A stretch of 64,000 nt of DNA from assembly GCF_900112695.1 (NCBI RefSeq), contig NZ_FOMT01000002.1, positions 1,164,492 through 1,228,491 of the forward strand. Direction: 5' to 3'. A program made the position numbers and the translations under genes. Shown one piece after another: positions 1 to 8,686 of the stretch. The notes under the pieces are model-generated. The model was not told where the DNA came from. It made no database searches and saw only the letters and a list, made by a program, of their open reading frames with translations. How positions within the stretch are numbered: position 1 is the first letter of the stretch; every line of letters starts with the position of its first letter. The stretch is from Paenibacillus catalpae (lineage in GTDB: Bacteria > Bacillota > Bacilli > Paenibacillales > Paenibacillaceae).

Positions 1-2
1 CG

Positions 3-329
3 GACTGGTTTGTGCTTAGCAATAACACATTTACTGCGCAAAGCACGGAGCCGCTTGTGATCGGGGCAGTGGATAAAGTGAATGATACAACCCTGAACGT
101 TACATTAACGGCTGATCCTGGAGACGAGCTCTTTGCATACCGCTCCATTCAGCTCAAAGGCTCTGACGGTACAACCCTTACCGCTCAATATAAAGTGCAG
201 TCCCGTAAAGGTGCGGTCGGCGTATTTGAGCTTCAAAATAACGGCAAGCTTCAAGCCGGCGTTCAATATGACATTGCTCCCGTGGGCAACTGGGCAATCG
301 CAAGCAACGTCAAACTGAGCTCGAACTAA
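3..329 (+). CDS. C-terminal fragment of a probable secreted or surface protein (partial)
   Basis: The reading frame is open at the left edge of the window (it reads DWFVLSNNTF from base 3), so this is the end of a longer gene. The visible part is about 108 residues. It is rich in Thr, Asn, Val and alternating hydrophobic residues, with segments such as NDTTLNVTLTADPGDE and GVQYDIAPVGNW, typical of beta-sandwich modules in exported proteins. There is no membrane anchor or sorting motif at the C-terminus. The family is not recognised. A strong terminator follows, so it ends its own transcription unit. Confidence 0.6.
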   Translation, partial: DWFVLSNNTFTAQSTEPLVIGAVDKVNDTTLNVTLTADPGDELFAYRSIQLKGSDGTTLTAQYKVQSRKGAVGVFELQNNGKLQAGVQYDIAPVGNWAIASNVKLSSN

Positions 330-342
330 ATCTTTGAACGGC

Positions 343-384
343 AACCATGCCATGCGGATCTTCATTCCGCATGGTTTTTCTTTT
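343..384 (+). terminator. Intrinsic terminator of the first gene
   Basis: A GC-rich hairpin (ACCATGCCATGCGG region against CCGCATGGT, loop atcttcatt) is followed directly by a T-rich run, 14 bases after the stop codon. Confidence 0.85.
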
Positions 385-477
385 TTGTTTAGAAATCGTT
401 TATCTTTTCTCATCCGGATATTTAGCTCTCCTGATTACAATTAGGCTATCTCATCAAACGTAATCGGAGGCGAAACC

Positions 478-1347
478 GTGAAATTGACAGTTGACCGTAT
501 CAGCAAAAACTACGGGAAAAAGCAGGCGCTCACCGGCGTCAGCTTTGAAATGGATAACGGAGTATACGGCCTGCTTGGCCCAAATGGGGCAGGGAAGTCC
601 TCTCTTATCCGCATATTGGCCGGCGTGATGGAGGCAAGCGAAGGAGAAATACTCGTGAATGGGGTGAACCGGAAGCGATGTGAACGCGAGTATCGCATGA
701 AATTGGGTTATTTGCCGCAGTCCCTGGATTTCTACCCCGAGTTCACGGGACAGGACTATTTGCGTTATATCGCTGCCCTCAAGGGGCTAAAGGGTGCGGC
801 GGCTGAGTGGAAAATAAAGGACCTGGCGGAGCAGGTGCGTCTGTCAGGTGATTTGGAGCGCAAATGCGTTCATTATTCAGGGGGGATGAAACGCCGTCTC
901 GGAATCGCCCAGAGCCTGCTGAACGATCCGGAAGTTCTCATTCTGGATGAGCCGACAGCCGGACTTGACCCCTATGAACGAATCAAATTCCGGAACCTGA
1001 TCTCCCTGATCTCCCGCGACAGAACGGTGCTTCTCTCTACCCATATCGTTTCGGATATTGATTCCATTGCCAAAGAGACCGTTATGATTAAAGCCGGGAA
1101 GATTGGCAAAATGCAAAGCAACCAGAGCTTTGTGAATGATATGGAAGGCAAGGTATGGCTGGCCCGCATGCCGGTCGACGAGCTGGTTGAATACCAGCAT
1201 GACCATATTATAAGCAATGTTATTCCGGTAGGCGACCAGCTGGAGGTGCGCATCGTTTGTGAAGACAAGCCTTTTCCGGATGCAATTAAAGCCTTGCCAA
1301 CGCTTGAAGATGCCTATTTATTTGAATTCCACTCCGAGGTGTACTGA
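478..1347 (+). CDS. ABC transporter ATP-binding protein
   Basis: Nucleotide-binding subunit (289 aa) of an ABC-2 type exporter. Walker A GPNGAGKSS is at residues 34-42, the Q-loop Gln near 81 (LPQ), the signature YSGGMKRR at about 133-140, and Walker B with catalytic Glu in LILDEPT at about 154-160, followed by the D-loop AGLDP and an H-loop (STHIVSD). The last ~70 residues form the variable C-terminal part seen in antibiotic/lantibiotic-type exporters. The start is GTG 478, behind GGAGGCG. Its stop overlaps the next start (TGATG), so it is coupled to the permease gene. The substrate cannot be told from the sequence. Confidence 0.93.
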   Translation: MKLTVDRISKNYGKKQALTGVSFEMDNGVYGLLGPNGAGKSSLIRILAGVMEASEGEILVNGVNRKRCEREYRMKLGYLPQSLDFYPEFTGQDYLRYIAALKGLKGAAAEWKIKDLAEQVRLSGDLERKCVHYSGGMKRRLGIAQSLLNDPEVLILDEPTAGLDPYERIKFRNLISLISRDRTVLLSTHIVSDIDSIAKETVMIKAGKIGKMQSNQSFVNDMEGKVWLARMPVDELVEYQHDHIISNVIPVGDQLEVRIVCEDKPFPDAIKALPTLEDAYLFEFHSEVY

Positions 1348-2537
1348 TGAAATTATTCCATTATGAGATGAAGAAGCTGCTGTTGAATCGAAACCGGCTT
1401 GTCCTGCTTGCTGTCTTGTTTGCCCTTTATTTGATTGTCGCGTGGGTTTCCGCCAAGGGAGTATTTGAGCTAAGCGGAGCAGCAGGGAAGAAGGCCACAA
1501 ATGAATATGTAAGATTGATCACGGAGAACAGCGGCAAGCTGAATCCGGAGCAGCTCGAGCAATCTAAGACGGTCCTTGATGCTGCGATTGCCCAATACGG
1601 AACAGGTGAAGGACTGATGGTAAAGCTTAACCGCGATCCTGTCCTTAAATTCCATAGGCAATATGTCAGCTTTGGAAACAAAGTAGATGAATATTGGAAT
1701 GGGCCGCAAGGCATTTATGCGCTGCAGGAAAAGCTGAAGCAGCTTGAGGAGTCCGGTCAGACTAAAACCTATGAATACCGAAATGCCTCGAACCGGCTTG
1801 ATACGGAGCTCTCGATAGGTGAGCCTGTTTTCAAGAATACGGTCTTCTGGAATTTCTTCTTTATCCGCTTTGACGGATTTATGATTATCTTCCTGCTGCT
1901 GCTTGTCCTAACTTATTTCATTGCTCCTTTATTTACGCAGGAGGTCAGGACGGAAATGGACAGTATAGTGCTCAGCACGGTTAAGGGGAGAAAGGAAATT
2001 GTGACAGCCAAGCTGCTTAGCGCCGGTCTATCAGCGGCAGTTGTTACGGTTGTTTATCTTGCAGGCTCTTTTATAGGCACATGGATGGGATACAGGGATT
2101 TGAGCGGCATTCATGCTTCGCTGCGCAGCCTCGATGGCTTTGGGTCTTCCACGCTGCCTATTTCGATTGGAGGTGCCGCTTTATTTGCGGGATTGTGGCT
2201 GATTTTTGCTGCTGTCGGGTTTAGTATGGCGCTTGCCCTTATCTCTTCCAAGCTGAAAAGCCAAAGCGCTGCATTTGGGATTGGCATGGTTCTCCTCCTG
2301 GCAGGCTCCATGTCCAATTATTTCAGCAGCGCGATTAAGAAGCTCATTTGGCCTATCGTTGATTTCAACTTTGGATCACTTGCCATGTTTTCAAGCATCT
2401 TTGGTCAAGCGAGGACTTACAATTTATTTGGATTCCCGTTAACCTACGGACTAGCCGCCAGCATGGTTTGTCTTCTGCTTGCACTTGTTTCGCTGCTGCT
2501 CACTTATGCGGCACAGAAGAAGCGATCGGCTGCCTAG
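1347..2537 (+). CDS. ABC-2 type permease, integral membrane protein
   Basis: Membrane partner (396 aa) of the preceding ATPase. One hydrophobic helix near residues 18-36 is followed by an extracytoplasmic stretch of about 130 charged residues (roughly 40-165). A cluster of five or so further segments follows (FDGFMIIFLLLLVLTYFI, AAVVTVVYLAGSF, ALFAGLWLIFAAVGFSMALAL, FGIGMVLLLAGS, SMVCLLLALVSLLLTY). This one-helix / large loop / helix-bundle layout is usual for ABC-2 permeases. The 3' end overlaps the convergent acetyltransferase gene by 38 bases, and no terminator hairpin is visible between them. Confidence 0.85.
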   Translation: MKLFHYEMKKLLLNRNRLVLLAVLFALYLIVAWVSAKGVFELSGAAGKKATNEYVRLITENSGKLNPEQLEQSKTVLDAAIAQYGTGEGLMVKLNRDPVLKFHRQYVSFGNKVDEYWNGPQGIYALQEKLKQLEESGQTKTYEYRNASNRLDTELSIGEPVFKNTVFWNFFFIRFDGFMIIFLLLLVLTYFIAPLFTQEVRTEMDSIVLSTVKGRKEIVTAKLLSAGLSAAVVTVVYLAGSFIGTWMGYRDLSGIHASLRSLDGFGSSTLPISIGGAALFAGLWLIFAAVGFSMALALISSKLKSQSAAFGIGMVLLLAGSMSNYFSSAIKKLIWPIVDFNFGSLAMFSSIFGQARTYNLFGFPLTYGLAASMVCLLLALVSLLLTYAAQKKRSAA

Positions 2538-2979
2538 CTTCTTCCTTCGACCATTCAAACCGCAGCGTTGGCTTGCCGGTTGGACCGGTCGACATGGAGA
2601 CCGCCTTCATGCCGAGTCGGAAAAAAAGGGTCAGGCTTGGCACGTTGTCGAGCGCGACCTGGCAGGTCAGTCTTCCGAGCCTGCTCATAATCGCCTCCAT
2701 CACGGCAAACCCGATCCCGAGGCCTCGCGCCTCGGGATGGGTTACGATGATGCAGCTTTTCTCGCCGGCTTCCGCCGCGTAGCCCAGCCCGACAATCCGG
2801 CTGCCTTGCCGCGCTACCGCGATGACCGTATCGCTTGCCGATAGCAATTCGGGCGGCAGACGCCGAAGGGAATGGATAGCTGTAACTGTCAGCCGCTTCT
2901 CCCCGAAGCGGACGGCAAAATCAATGAGTCTCTTGCGTTCCTTCGCCCATTGTTCGGGGGTAAGCAGCTGCAGTTCCAT
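2500..2979 (-). CDS. GNAT family N-acetyltransferase
   Basis: 159 aa with a GNAT core. The acetyl-CoA binding motif A is visible as VTHPEARGLGIGFAVMEAIM (about residues 79-98: V-x-P-x-x-R-G-x-G-I-G), followed by motif B with NVPSLTLFFRLGMKAV, the usual x-x-x-FYxxxGF region. The substrate is unknown. It is the last gene of the leftward YheC/D operon: its ATG lies directly next to the stop codon of the preceding gene, with AGGAGGCG as ribosome site inside that gene. The tight coupling suggests its product works with the spore ATP-grasp proteins, but nothing in the sequence proves it. Confidence 0.85.
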   Translation of the reverse strand: MELQLLTPEQWAKERKRLIDFAVRFGEKRLTVTAIHSLRRLPPELLSASDTVIAVARQGSRIVGLGYAAEAGEKSCIIVTHPEARGLGIGFAVMEAIMSRLGRLTCQVALDNVPSLTLFFRLGMKAVSMSTGPTGKPTLRFEWSKEEARQPIASSVPHK

Positions 2980-4146
2980 CTATCTCATCGCCTCCTGCTT
3001 GACTCGCTCATTCCTCATTCTTGCCAGATAGGTGCTGTATTGAAAAATCCGCTCTAGCGACTTTTCCCGGATATGCGGCTCATCAAATTTCATCGGCTTG
3101 GAGTTTGCTTCGAAAAACCAGATATGGCCCTCGCTGTCTATGCCAAGATCCATCGACATTTCGCCAAGCATAAAGCCGGAGCCTTTTTCGATCTGTCTGG
3201 CGATCATAATCGATGTTTTTTTCGCCTTAATAAGAATCCGCCTTGCCTGATCCGCGTTGAAGGAGCTCTTGAGCAGCTTCTCCGGATCTTCGATGGAGCC
3301 GCCTCTAGGGACATGGGTGGTGATGCTGGAGGAACCGGCAACCCGGGCGCCAATGCCGGTCAAATCCCATTTGCCCCGTTCATTTTTTTGCACGAGAGCC
3401 CTGAGATCAAATCGCCTGTCATTAAAGGAAGCGAGCTGAATCCCTTGCTGGGCGATATACGGTTCTCCGGAGCATTCCTTTTTGATGCGGTTCCACAGCT
3501 TCTGGAAATCCGCACAGCTGAAGGTGGAGCTTTTTTTGTTCTCCTGCACCTTAAGCAGATAGGGAAGCGGTTTGTCTGGCTGCACCCTTAAGGTCATAAT
3601 GCCTTTGCCCGCTTTGCCGCTTTCCGGCTTCAGGTAGAGGAAGGGATGCTTCTGCAGCATTCTCTCCAGCCTTGCTGCCGTAACCAGCTTGCGAGTAGTC
3701 GGGATATAGGGCTTTGTCAATTTGCTGTCGCGCAGCCATTCAAACAGGTACCACTTGTTGAAAAAGGACGGATTGAACAATTTGACTCTCGGATCCCGCA
3801 TGCAAGCGGCGATTTTGTTCCGTACAGCCGGAAGCATCTCGTCCTCGCGGAGCGGAATTCGGTTATAGATAATATCCGGGAAAGGCAGCAATCGCTGCTG
3901 CCATGTATCCTTCTGCTCATTGTAGACAAAGCCCTGCAGGCTGGTACGTCCCAATATCAGGCTTTTGACCGTAAGCACATAAACAAGGAATCCTTTATTC
4001 TGACCCATTCGTATCAGGTCGGCAAAGTTATTGCGATTCCCCCGGAATAATTGTTCGTCATTCTCAATCGTGAGTATAGCAAGCACCGGGCGTCCAGCCG
4101 GCCGATCATGCACCTCTTCTTTCTTTGATGCTGCCCTAAGATCCAT
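2980..4146 (-). CDS. YheC/YheD family spore-associated ATP-grasp protein (copy 4)
   Basis: About 388 aa. Members of this family (YheC and YheD of B. subtilis, endospore coat-associated) have an ATP-grasp fold; the reaction is unknown. Visible family blocks are LAILTIENDEQLFRGNR at the N-terminus, PDIIYNRIPLRE, LKPESGKAGKGI, IAQQGIQLASFNDRRFDLR, THVPRGGSIE and the metal-binding end block GEMSMDLGIDSEGHIWFFEANSKP. It lacks the ~100-residue N-terminal domain found in copies 1 and 3. ATG 4146 overlaps the stop of the upstream gene (TAATG) and has AAGGAGG nine bases ahead, so it is preferred over an in-frame ATG 39 bases further upstream. Confidence 0.88.
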   Translation of the reverse strand: MDLRAASKKEEVHDRPAGRPVLAILTIENDEQLFRGNRNNFADLIRMGQNKGFLVYVLTVKSLILGRTSLQGFVYNEQKDTWQQRLLPFPDIIYNRIPLREDEMLPAVRNKIAACMRDPRVKLFNPSFFNKWYLFEWLRDSKLTKPYIPTTRKLVTAARLERMLQKHPFLYLKPESGKAGKGIMTLRVQPDKPLPYLLKVQENKKSSTFSCADFQKLWNRIKKECSGEPYIAQQGIQLASFNDRRFDLRALVQKNERGKWDLTGIGARVAGSSSITTHVPRGGSIEDPEKLLKSSFNADQARRILIKAKKTSIMIARQIEKGSGFMLGEMSMDLGIDSEGHIWFFEANSKPMKFDEPHIREKSLERIFQYSTYLARMRNERVKQEAMR

Positions 4147-5525
4147 TAGCTGTTCCCTCCTTGAAACTTGCTGAGGTACAAGCAATGATCAACGATACAT
4201 TCTACGGAAGCGCGGCCTTCTGCCTCAAGAGAAGGGTGCTTGAAAATCGAGCGTCCCGGCTTCGCATTTGCTTCAAACATCCAAATCTCGTTGTCTTTGT
4301 CGATGCCGATATCGAGGCCCAGCTCGCCTAGCCGGTGAGGATAATTACGTTCAATGGCCTCAGCCATCTTGATGGAGACCTTCTTCGCATTCTCCAGAAT
4401 TTCTTTGCCTTTTGAACCGCCGAAAGCACGGCTCAGTGCCTGCTCAGGCGTCATCAGCGAGCCGCCGTTTTTCACATGGGTCGTTACGCTGCCTTTGCCG
4501 GCTTTCTTCGCGCCGATGCCGGCAGGCACCCATTCGTTTTTGCCGTTCTTATGCATATGGAAGCGGAAGTCGAGCGGGCAGCCGTCAATCTCAACCAGCC
4601 TGATCCCCTGCTGTGCGACATAGCTGCTGAGATTTGCCCCATGACGTGACTGAAGCATCTTGAACAGGCTGTTGAAGGAGGAGAAGCGCAGCAGCACATT
4701 GCGTCCGCTCTTCCGGTAACGGGCGAAGTAGCCGCGTTTCGGGTGGTACGTCAGCCGGTATATACCTACGCCTAGACTCCCTGCTGTTGGCTTGAAGTAG
4801 ACAAAATGATGCTTCTCCAGCAGCTGCTTCAGCTTCTCGCTTGTTGGAGCGGATACCGATTCCGGCAGATGATGGAGTGCCTCCGGATCGTTATCCAGCA
4901 GCTTATACACATCTGATTTATTAAAGAAACCCCAGTTGAAGAAAGGAATCTTCTTGCGAAGCAGCCTTTCGCGGAGTGACCCGATATAATTCGACGTCTC
5001 TGCCTTGCGGCTCCGCAGTCGGTTATAGATAACGTCCGGCAGCGGAACGGTTTTGCGGTACCAGCCGCCTTGCGAATTGAGGAAGTAGCCGTGTACCGTT
5101 TCCTGCTGCCAGTTAATATCCTGCGGGGTGAATCCGAACAGAAAAGCTTTCCGGTCGCCGGTGCGGATAATCTGCTTGATAAAGTTAGTTCTCATGCCAA
5201 AGGGCAAATGATCGGAATTGGAGTAGCCCGCGTCGCTTAAGACACCAATGAGCGGACCGATCTGAACCTCATTGTCGCCGTTTGTATGGACGAAGATGCT
5301 GCCCGTTTTGGGAATCCGGATATATTGTCTGACCCCGGCGGATAAATAGAGATGGTTGCCCTGGCGCCGGACAGGCCTGACGGCTGTTGTTATCACTTCT
5401 TTGCCGAACTTAAGGTGAACGGTTTTTTTGCCGGACAGTTTCAGTTCTTTCAGAAGCGTGTTGGATAAGTAAATGACTTTATCCGATTGTTGAGAGAAAT
5501 GAACGTTACATGTTGTCAAGCTCAT
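4146..5525 (-). CDS. YheC/YheD family spore-associated ATP-grasp protein (copy 3)
   Basis: 459 aa. An N-terminal small-domain region (about 1-95: LKFGKEVITTAVRPVRR, ending IGPLIGVLSD) precedes the ATP-grasp part. The family blocks are PDVIYNRLRSRKAE, YFKPTAGSLGVGIYRL, VAQQGIRLVEIDGCPLDFR, THVKNGGSLMTPEQAL and GELGLDIGIDKDNEIWMFEANAKPG. Gly-Ser-rich loop, Arg and the Glu-Ala-Asn metal ligands are all kept, so it looks catalytically competent. The start has CAGGAGG upstream and overlaps the end of copy 2 by 4 bases. Role inferred from family: late sporulation, spore envelope. Confidence 0.9.
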   Translation of the reverse strand: MSLTTCNVHFSQQSDKVIYLSNTLLKELKLSGKKTVHLKFGKEVITTAVRPVRRQGNHLYLSAGVRQYIRIPKTGSIFVHTNGDNEVQIGPLIGVLSDAGYSNSDHLPFGMRTNFIKQIIRTGDRKAFLFGFTPQDINWQQETVHGYFLNSQGGWYRKTVPLPDVIYNRLRSRKAETSNYIGSLRERLLRKKIPFFNWGFFNKSDVYKLLDNDPEALHHLPESVSAPTSEKLKQLLEKHHFVYFKPTAGSLGVGIYRLTYHPKRGYFARYRKSGRNVLLRFSSFNSLFKMLQSRHGANLSSYVAQQGIRLVEIDGCPLDFRFHMHKNGKNEWVPAGIGAKKAGKGSVTTHVKNGGSLMTPEQALSRAFGGSKGKEILENAKKVSIKMAEAIERNYPHRLGELGLDIGIDKDNEIWMFEANAKPGRSIFKHPSLEAEGRASVECIVDHCLYLSKFQGGNS

Positions 5526-6763
5526 GGATGAACCTCCTGAACGTTATCAGAGCAGATCCTTCTGCCCTGAAAGAAGCTTTGGATCCGGCCTGTTGCAGAG
5601 TCGTTAGTTATTAATGGATTGTTGAACCGCTGCGAGAGCAGACGTGCATAACGAAGCGGTCGTTCTACTGACATCTGTTCCGCCGAGCGGTCGTCAGACT
5701 GCTGGAAGGAGGAACGTCCCGGCTTGGCGTTAACTTCCAGCAGCCAAATCCGTCCGTCAGGCTCAATGCCAAAATCAATGCCAAGCTCAGCTAATCGTCC
5801 GTAGTTGTTCTCCAGCCTCTCAGCTGCATGTAAGCTGGCCTGTTGTATTCTATGAATGATTTGTTCGGCTTTTGCAGCTCCAAACAAACGGGTGAGATAT
5901 TCTGATGCCTTTGTGGCCGTTCCACCGCCATGCAGATTCGACGTGACAGAGCCGGACCTGCCGGTCCGGATGACGGCGCCGGTAATGCCCCAGCGTCCTT
6001 TACCGGTTTTCTGCACAAGTACTCGAAGGTCAAACGGATTGCCTTCCGGATCCGTCAGCTGCAAATAGGGTTGAGCAATATAAGAGGCACGGCCAATGAA
6101 TCGTCCGATCCATTCGGCGAGCCCGGAGTAATGGTCGAAGCGTTGGCGGAAGGGGCGGTTGTCTCTTGTTCTTCCCGCAGCAATCCATTGTCTCGTTAAG
6201 AGAGATTGCTGGAGATGCAGCGCGCCTTTCCCTTGCATGCCCGCAGAGGGCTTAAGGAACAATTCCTTGTTATGGCTCTTAAGCTGCTGCAGGAGAGCAT
6301 CGGGGCGGTCGAGTCTGGTTGTATGCGGGAGGAGCGGCGCCAGGATGAAATCCTGACGAAGCGTATTATAAACCTCCCACTTTCCAGGCAAGCTGCCGTT
6401 TAGAGTCAGAACGGATTTTCGTTCCCGGATAGCTGTCAGTACGGCATTGCAGGCGTTACGCTCCTCGGTATTCCTGTAGAAGCAGCGGTCATAGATGATA
6501 TCCGGAAGCGGACACAGCTCTTCGGTCCATCCCCCGCTTCGGAGACGGTAGCCGGATAGCTGACCGGTTCGCGGTTCATACCCGGCAGGGGAAAAGACAA
6601 ACAGGTCCAAATTCAGCCGCCCGGCTGCTTCGCTTAGCATGCGGGCAAATACAGGCTCCGGCAGCTTGATGCTGCAGCCTTTGTCTGATGCATGGCTCTC
6701 CGGTGTGGTTTCGACATCTATAGAAGCGACTAACAGCCCTACTCTCGCTAACGTTGCCTTCAT
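5522..6763 (-). CDS. YheC/YheD family spore-associated ATP-grasp protein (copy 2)
   Basis: 413 aa, the short form without the N-terminal barrel-like domain; the ATP-grasp part begins almost at once. Blocks seen: PDIIYDRCFYRNTEERN, FLKPSAGMQGKGALHL, IAQPYLQLTDPEGNPFDLRVLVQK, SNLHGGGTATKASEYL and AELGIDFGIEPDGRIWLLEVNAKPG. It extends about 30 residues past the usual end (QRFNNPLITNDSATGRIQ and on). The start ATG has GGAGGG eight bases ahead and lies 12 bases after copy 1, so all copies are on one transcript. It is the most diverged of the four at the N-terminus. Confidence 0.88.
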   Translation of the reverse strand: MKATLARVGLLVASIDVETTPESHASDKGCSIKLPEPVFARMLSEAAGRLNLDLFVFSPAGYEPRTGQLSGYRLRSGGWTEELCPLPDIIYDRCFYRNTEERNACNAVLTAIRERKSVLTLNGSLPGKWEVYNTLRQDFILAPLLPHTTRLDRPDALLQQLKSHNKELFLKPSAGMQGKGALHLQQSLLTRQWIAAGRTRDNRPFRQRFDHYSGLAEWIGRFIGRASYIAQPYLQLTDPEGNPFDLRVLVQKTGKGRWGITGAVIRTGRSGSVTSNLHGGGTATKASEYLTRLFGAAKAEQIIHRIQQASLHAAERLENNYGRLAELGIDFGIEPDGRIWLLEVNAKPGRSSFQQSDDRSAEQMSVERPLRYARLLSQRFNNPLITNDSATGRIQSFFQGRRICSDNVQEVHP

Positions 6764-6775
6764 AAGGCCCTCCGG

Positions 6776-8152
6776 TTAGAATCCCGATAAGAACCGGGAG
6801 TATTGGATAACATTCCTTACCGACGGCCGGATCTTGTTGTCATTTTCCTGATTAAGCGGTGTATTATCGCTCTTCGAAGGCTTGGAGTTGACCTCCAATA
6901 GCCATACACGCCCATTGGTGTCCAGCGCCAAATCGATGCCAAGCTCGCCGAAATGAGCCGGAATATGCTTATCAATGCCTTCGGCAATCGTCAGGGCAGC
7001 TGTCCGCAGACGCTTGGCGGCTCCTTCTTTGCCTGCAAATATATTAGAGCGTGCGACAGCTTCGCTAACCGTGCTGAGAGTTCCGCCGCGTGCAAGGTTG
7101 GATACGAAATGCTGGCTGCTGGCTGTGCGTGCAACGACCGAAGTTAATGTCCATTTGCCTGTTGCGTTCTTCTGAACCACCGCCCGGAAGTCGACAGGCC
7201 GCTTCTGGATTTCGATCAGAGTCAACCCTTGCTGAATTTGATAACGAATCGTCTTCATCTTGGTTGAAATGTTTGAGAACAGCTTCACAAGGTTCGGGTA
7301 GACCTGCCGTCTTGTTCCCGTGCCGGTCGTAAACAGGGCTTGATAGGAATCGCCTTCGTGTCTTGAGACTCGGATGATGCCTTTGCCGAGACTGCCTTTG
7401 GAGGGCTTGAGGAATACATTGCTGTACCTTGAGCACATGGATTTAAGGGTGGTGTAATTGCGTAAGAAATGCGATTCCGGCAAGTAGCGGCTGACACTGG
7501 CGTCTTTCTTCAGCGCGTCGAAAACTTCCATTTTGTCCAGGAACTTTTCGTTAAACACGCTGGCATGATGCGTATTCTTCATCTCTTTGAAAAACTGCTG
7601 TACACTGGACCTGCTCTCCAGCTTCCGCGACGTTAAGCGGTTATTCACAACATCGGCAAGCGGAAGCTTTGCCTTTTTCCAGCCGTTCGCAAAAGTCCAG
7701 CCCTCGATTTGTTTGTCGCTGCTTCCCGAGATATGGTTCGGGGTGAAAAAATAAACATGTGCTCCCTGATTCGCACAACCGTCGACCAGTTCCTTGCAGA
7801 ACATCGTAATGGTGCCGAACGGTCTGTCTGGCGTGCTCGCATAATCGCGGCTGATCAGAACGCCGATCAGAGGCCCAAGCCTGAGGGTCTGGGTAGAGGA
7901 TTCGTAGTTCAGGCGAAGGGCGGTGTTGCTGAGAATTCCCATCTGTCTGGCAAGCGACTGGTTGATACGCATTCCATCGTACTTCGGTACCGGGATAATC
8001 TTCACCGTCTTCCGGAATGTCCCGAATCGTAATACGATAGACACGCTGTGAGAAATATGCCATTGCTTCAAGTAGGCTTCACCGAGCATAATCGTATCTT
8101 CCGGAAGCATGCCGGAGCTTATGAGCTGAACGGCTACTTTCGATTTGAGCAT
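6776..8152 (-). CDS. YheC/YheD family spore-associated ATP-grasp protein (copy 1)
   Basis: 458 aa, first gene of the leftward operon. Like copy 3 it has an N-terminal domain (about 1-95, ending RLGPLIGVLISRDY) before the ATP-grasp fold. Blocks: ADVVNNRLTSRKLESR, FLKPSKGSLGKGIIRVS, IQQGLTLIEIQKRPVDFRAVVQK, SNLARGGTLSTVSEAV and GELGIDLALDTNGRVWLLEVNSKPSKSD. The ATG has AAGGAG nine bases upstream. A sigma-K/E-like -10 (CATATGATG on the minus strand, near 8228-8236) lies about 80 bases upstream. That would fit mother-cell expression, but it is only a weak match. Confidence 0.9.
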   Translation of the reverse strand: MLKSKVAVQLISSGMLPEDTIMLGEAYLKQWHISHSVSIVLRFGTFRKTVKIIPVPKYDGMRINQSLARQMGILSNTALRLNYESSTQTLRLGPLIGVLISRDYASTPDRPFGTITMFCKELVDGCANQGAHVYFFTPNHISGSSDKQIEGWTFANGWKKAKLPLADVVNNRLTSRKLESRSSVQQFFKEMKNTHHASVFNEKFLDKMEVFDALKKDASVSRYLPESHFLRNYTTLKSMCSRYSNVFLKPSKGSLGKGIIRVSRHEGDSYQALFTTGTGTRRQVYPNLVKLFSNISTKMKTIRYQIQQGLTLIEIQKRPVDFRAVVQKNATGKWTLTSVVARTASSQHFVSNLARGGTLSTVSEAVARSNIFAGKEGAAKRLRTAALTIAEGIDKHIPAHFGELGIDLALDTNGRVWLLEVNSKPSKSDNTPLNQENDNKIRPSVRNVIQYSRFLSGF

Positions 8153-8353
8153 TGTGTAAATCTCCTTCCAAGCAGGAGGATGACGAAAAGCGGATAAAGG
8201 CCCATAGGTGTTTTACACGAATTACTTCATCATATGAGGACATCTATCCCTTGGTGATTGGCCAAAGAAATAAGTGGGGAAGGTTATATCCGGCTGGTTG
8301 TCTTCATAGGATAGTGGTACGGACAAGCAAATCGGAAGCGGGAGTTGAGAGGA

Positions 8354-8644
8354 ATGAAGGGAAAAGCTAAGCATGTTATTTATTTGGTCGTTGCTTTGGC
8401 GATGCTGTTCATTGGGGTGTCAAGATTGGAGCTTAATGGTCCATGGAACGCCGTGACGATATTCGGGGTAGTGTGGACATTGTTTGCCCTGGTGGTCATT
8501 GCCGCTCATTTGAACGCGCTTCTCTGGATGAATGAGCAGAAGAAGAAGGAGCTGGACCGTATTAAGCAGATGAAGAGAAATACCTGGGAGCGCAGGCTGC
8601 AGAAGGCTGTGAACAGGGGTTCAAACCGAAGTGCAAGAGGATAA
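8354..8644 (+). CDS. Small membrane protein, unknown function
   Basis: 96 aa. Two hydrophobic segments (about residues 5-20, VIYLVVALAMLFIGVS, and about 30-52, VTIFGVVWTLFALVVIAAHL) are followed by a highly basic cytoplasmic tail (EQKKKELDRIKQMKRN...). This suits a two-helix membrane protein with its tail inside. ATG 8354 is chosen because GGGAG sits nine bases ahead; an upstream in-frame TTG has no usable site. It stands alone between the YheC/D operon and a convergent XRE gene, and a terminator follows. The family is not recognised. Confidence 0.65.
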   Translation: MKGKAKHVIYLVVALAMLFIGVSRLELNGPWNAVTIFGVVWTLFALVVIAAHLNALLWMNEQKKKELDRIKQMKRNTWERRLQKAVNRGSNRSARG

Positions 8645-8661
8645 GGAAAGACGAAGCCTGT

Positions 8662-8683
8662 GCCCCCGTGAGGGGCTTTTTTG
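8662..8683 (+). terminator. Intrinsic terminator after the small membrane protein gene
   Basis: The hairpin GCCCC-CGTGA-GGGGC is followed by seven T residues, 18 bases past the stop. Confidence 0.85.
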
Positions 8684-8686
8684 TTG

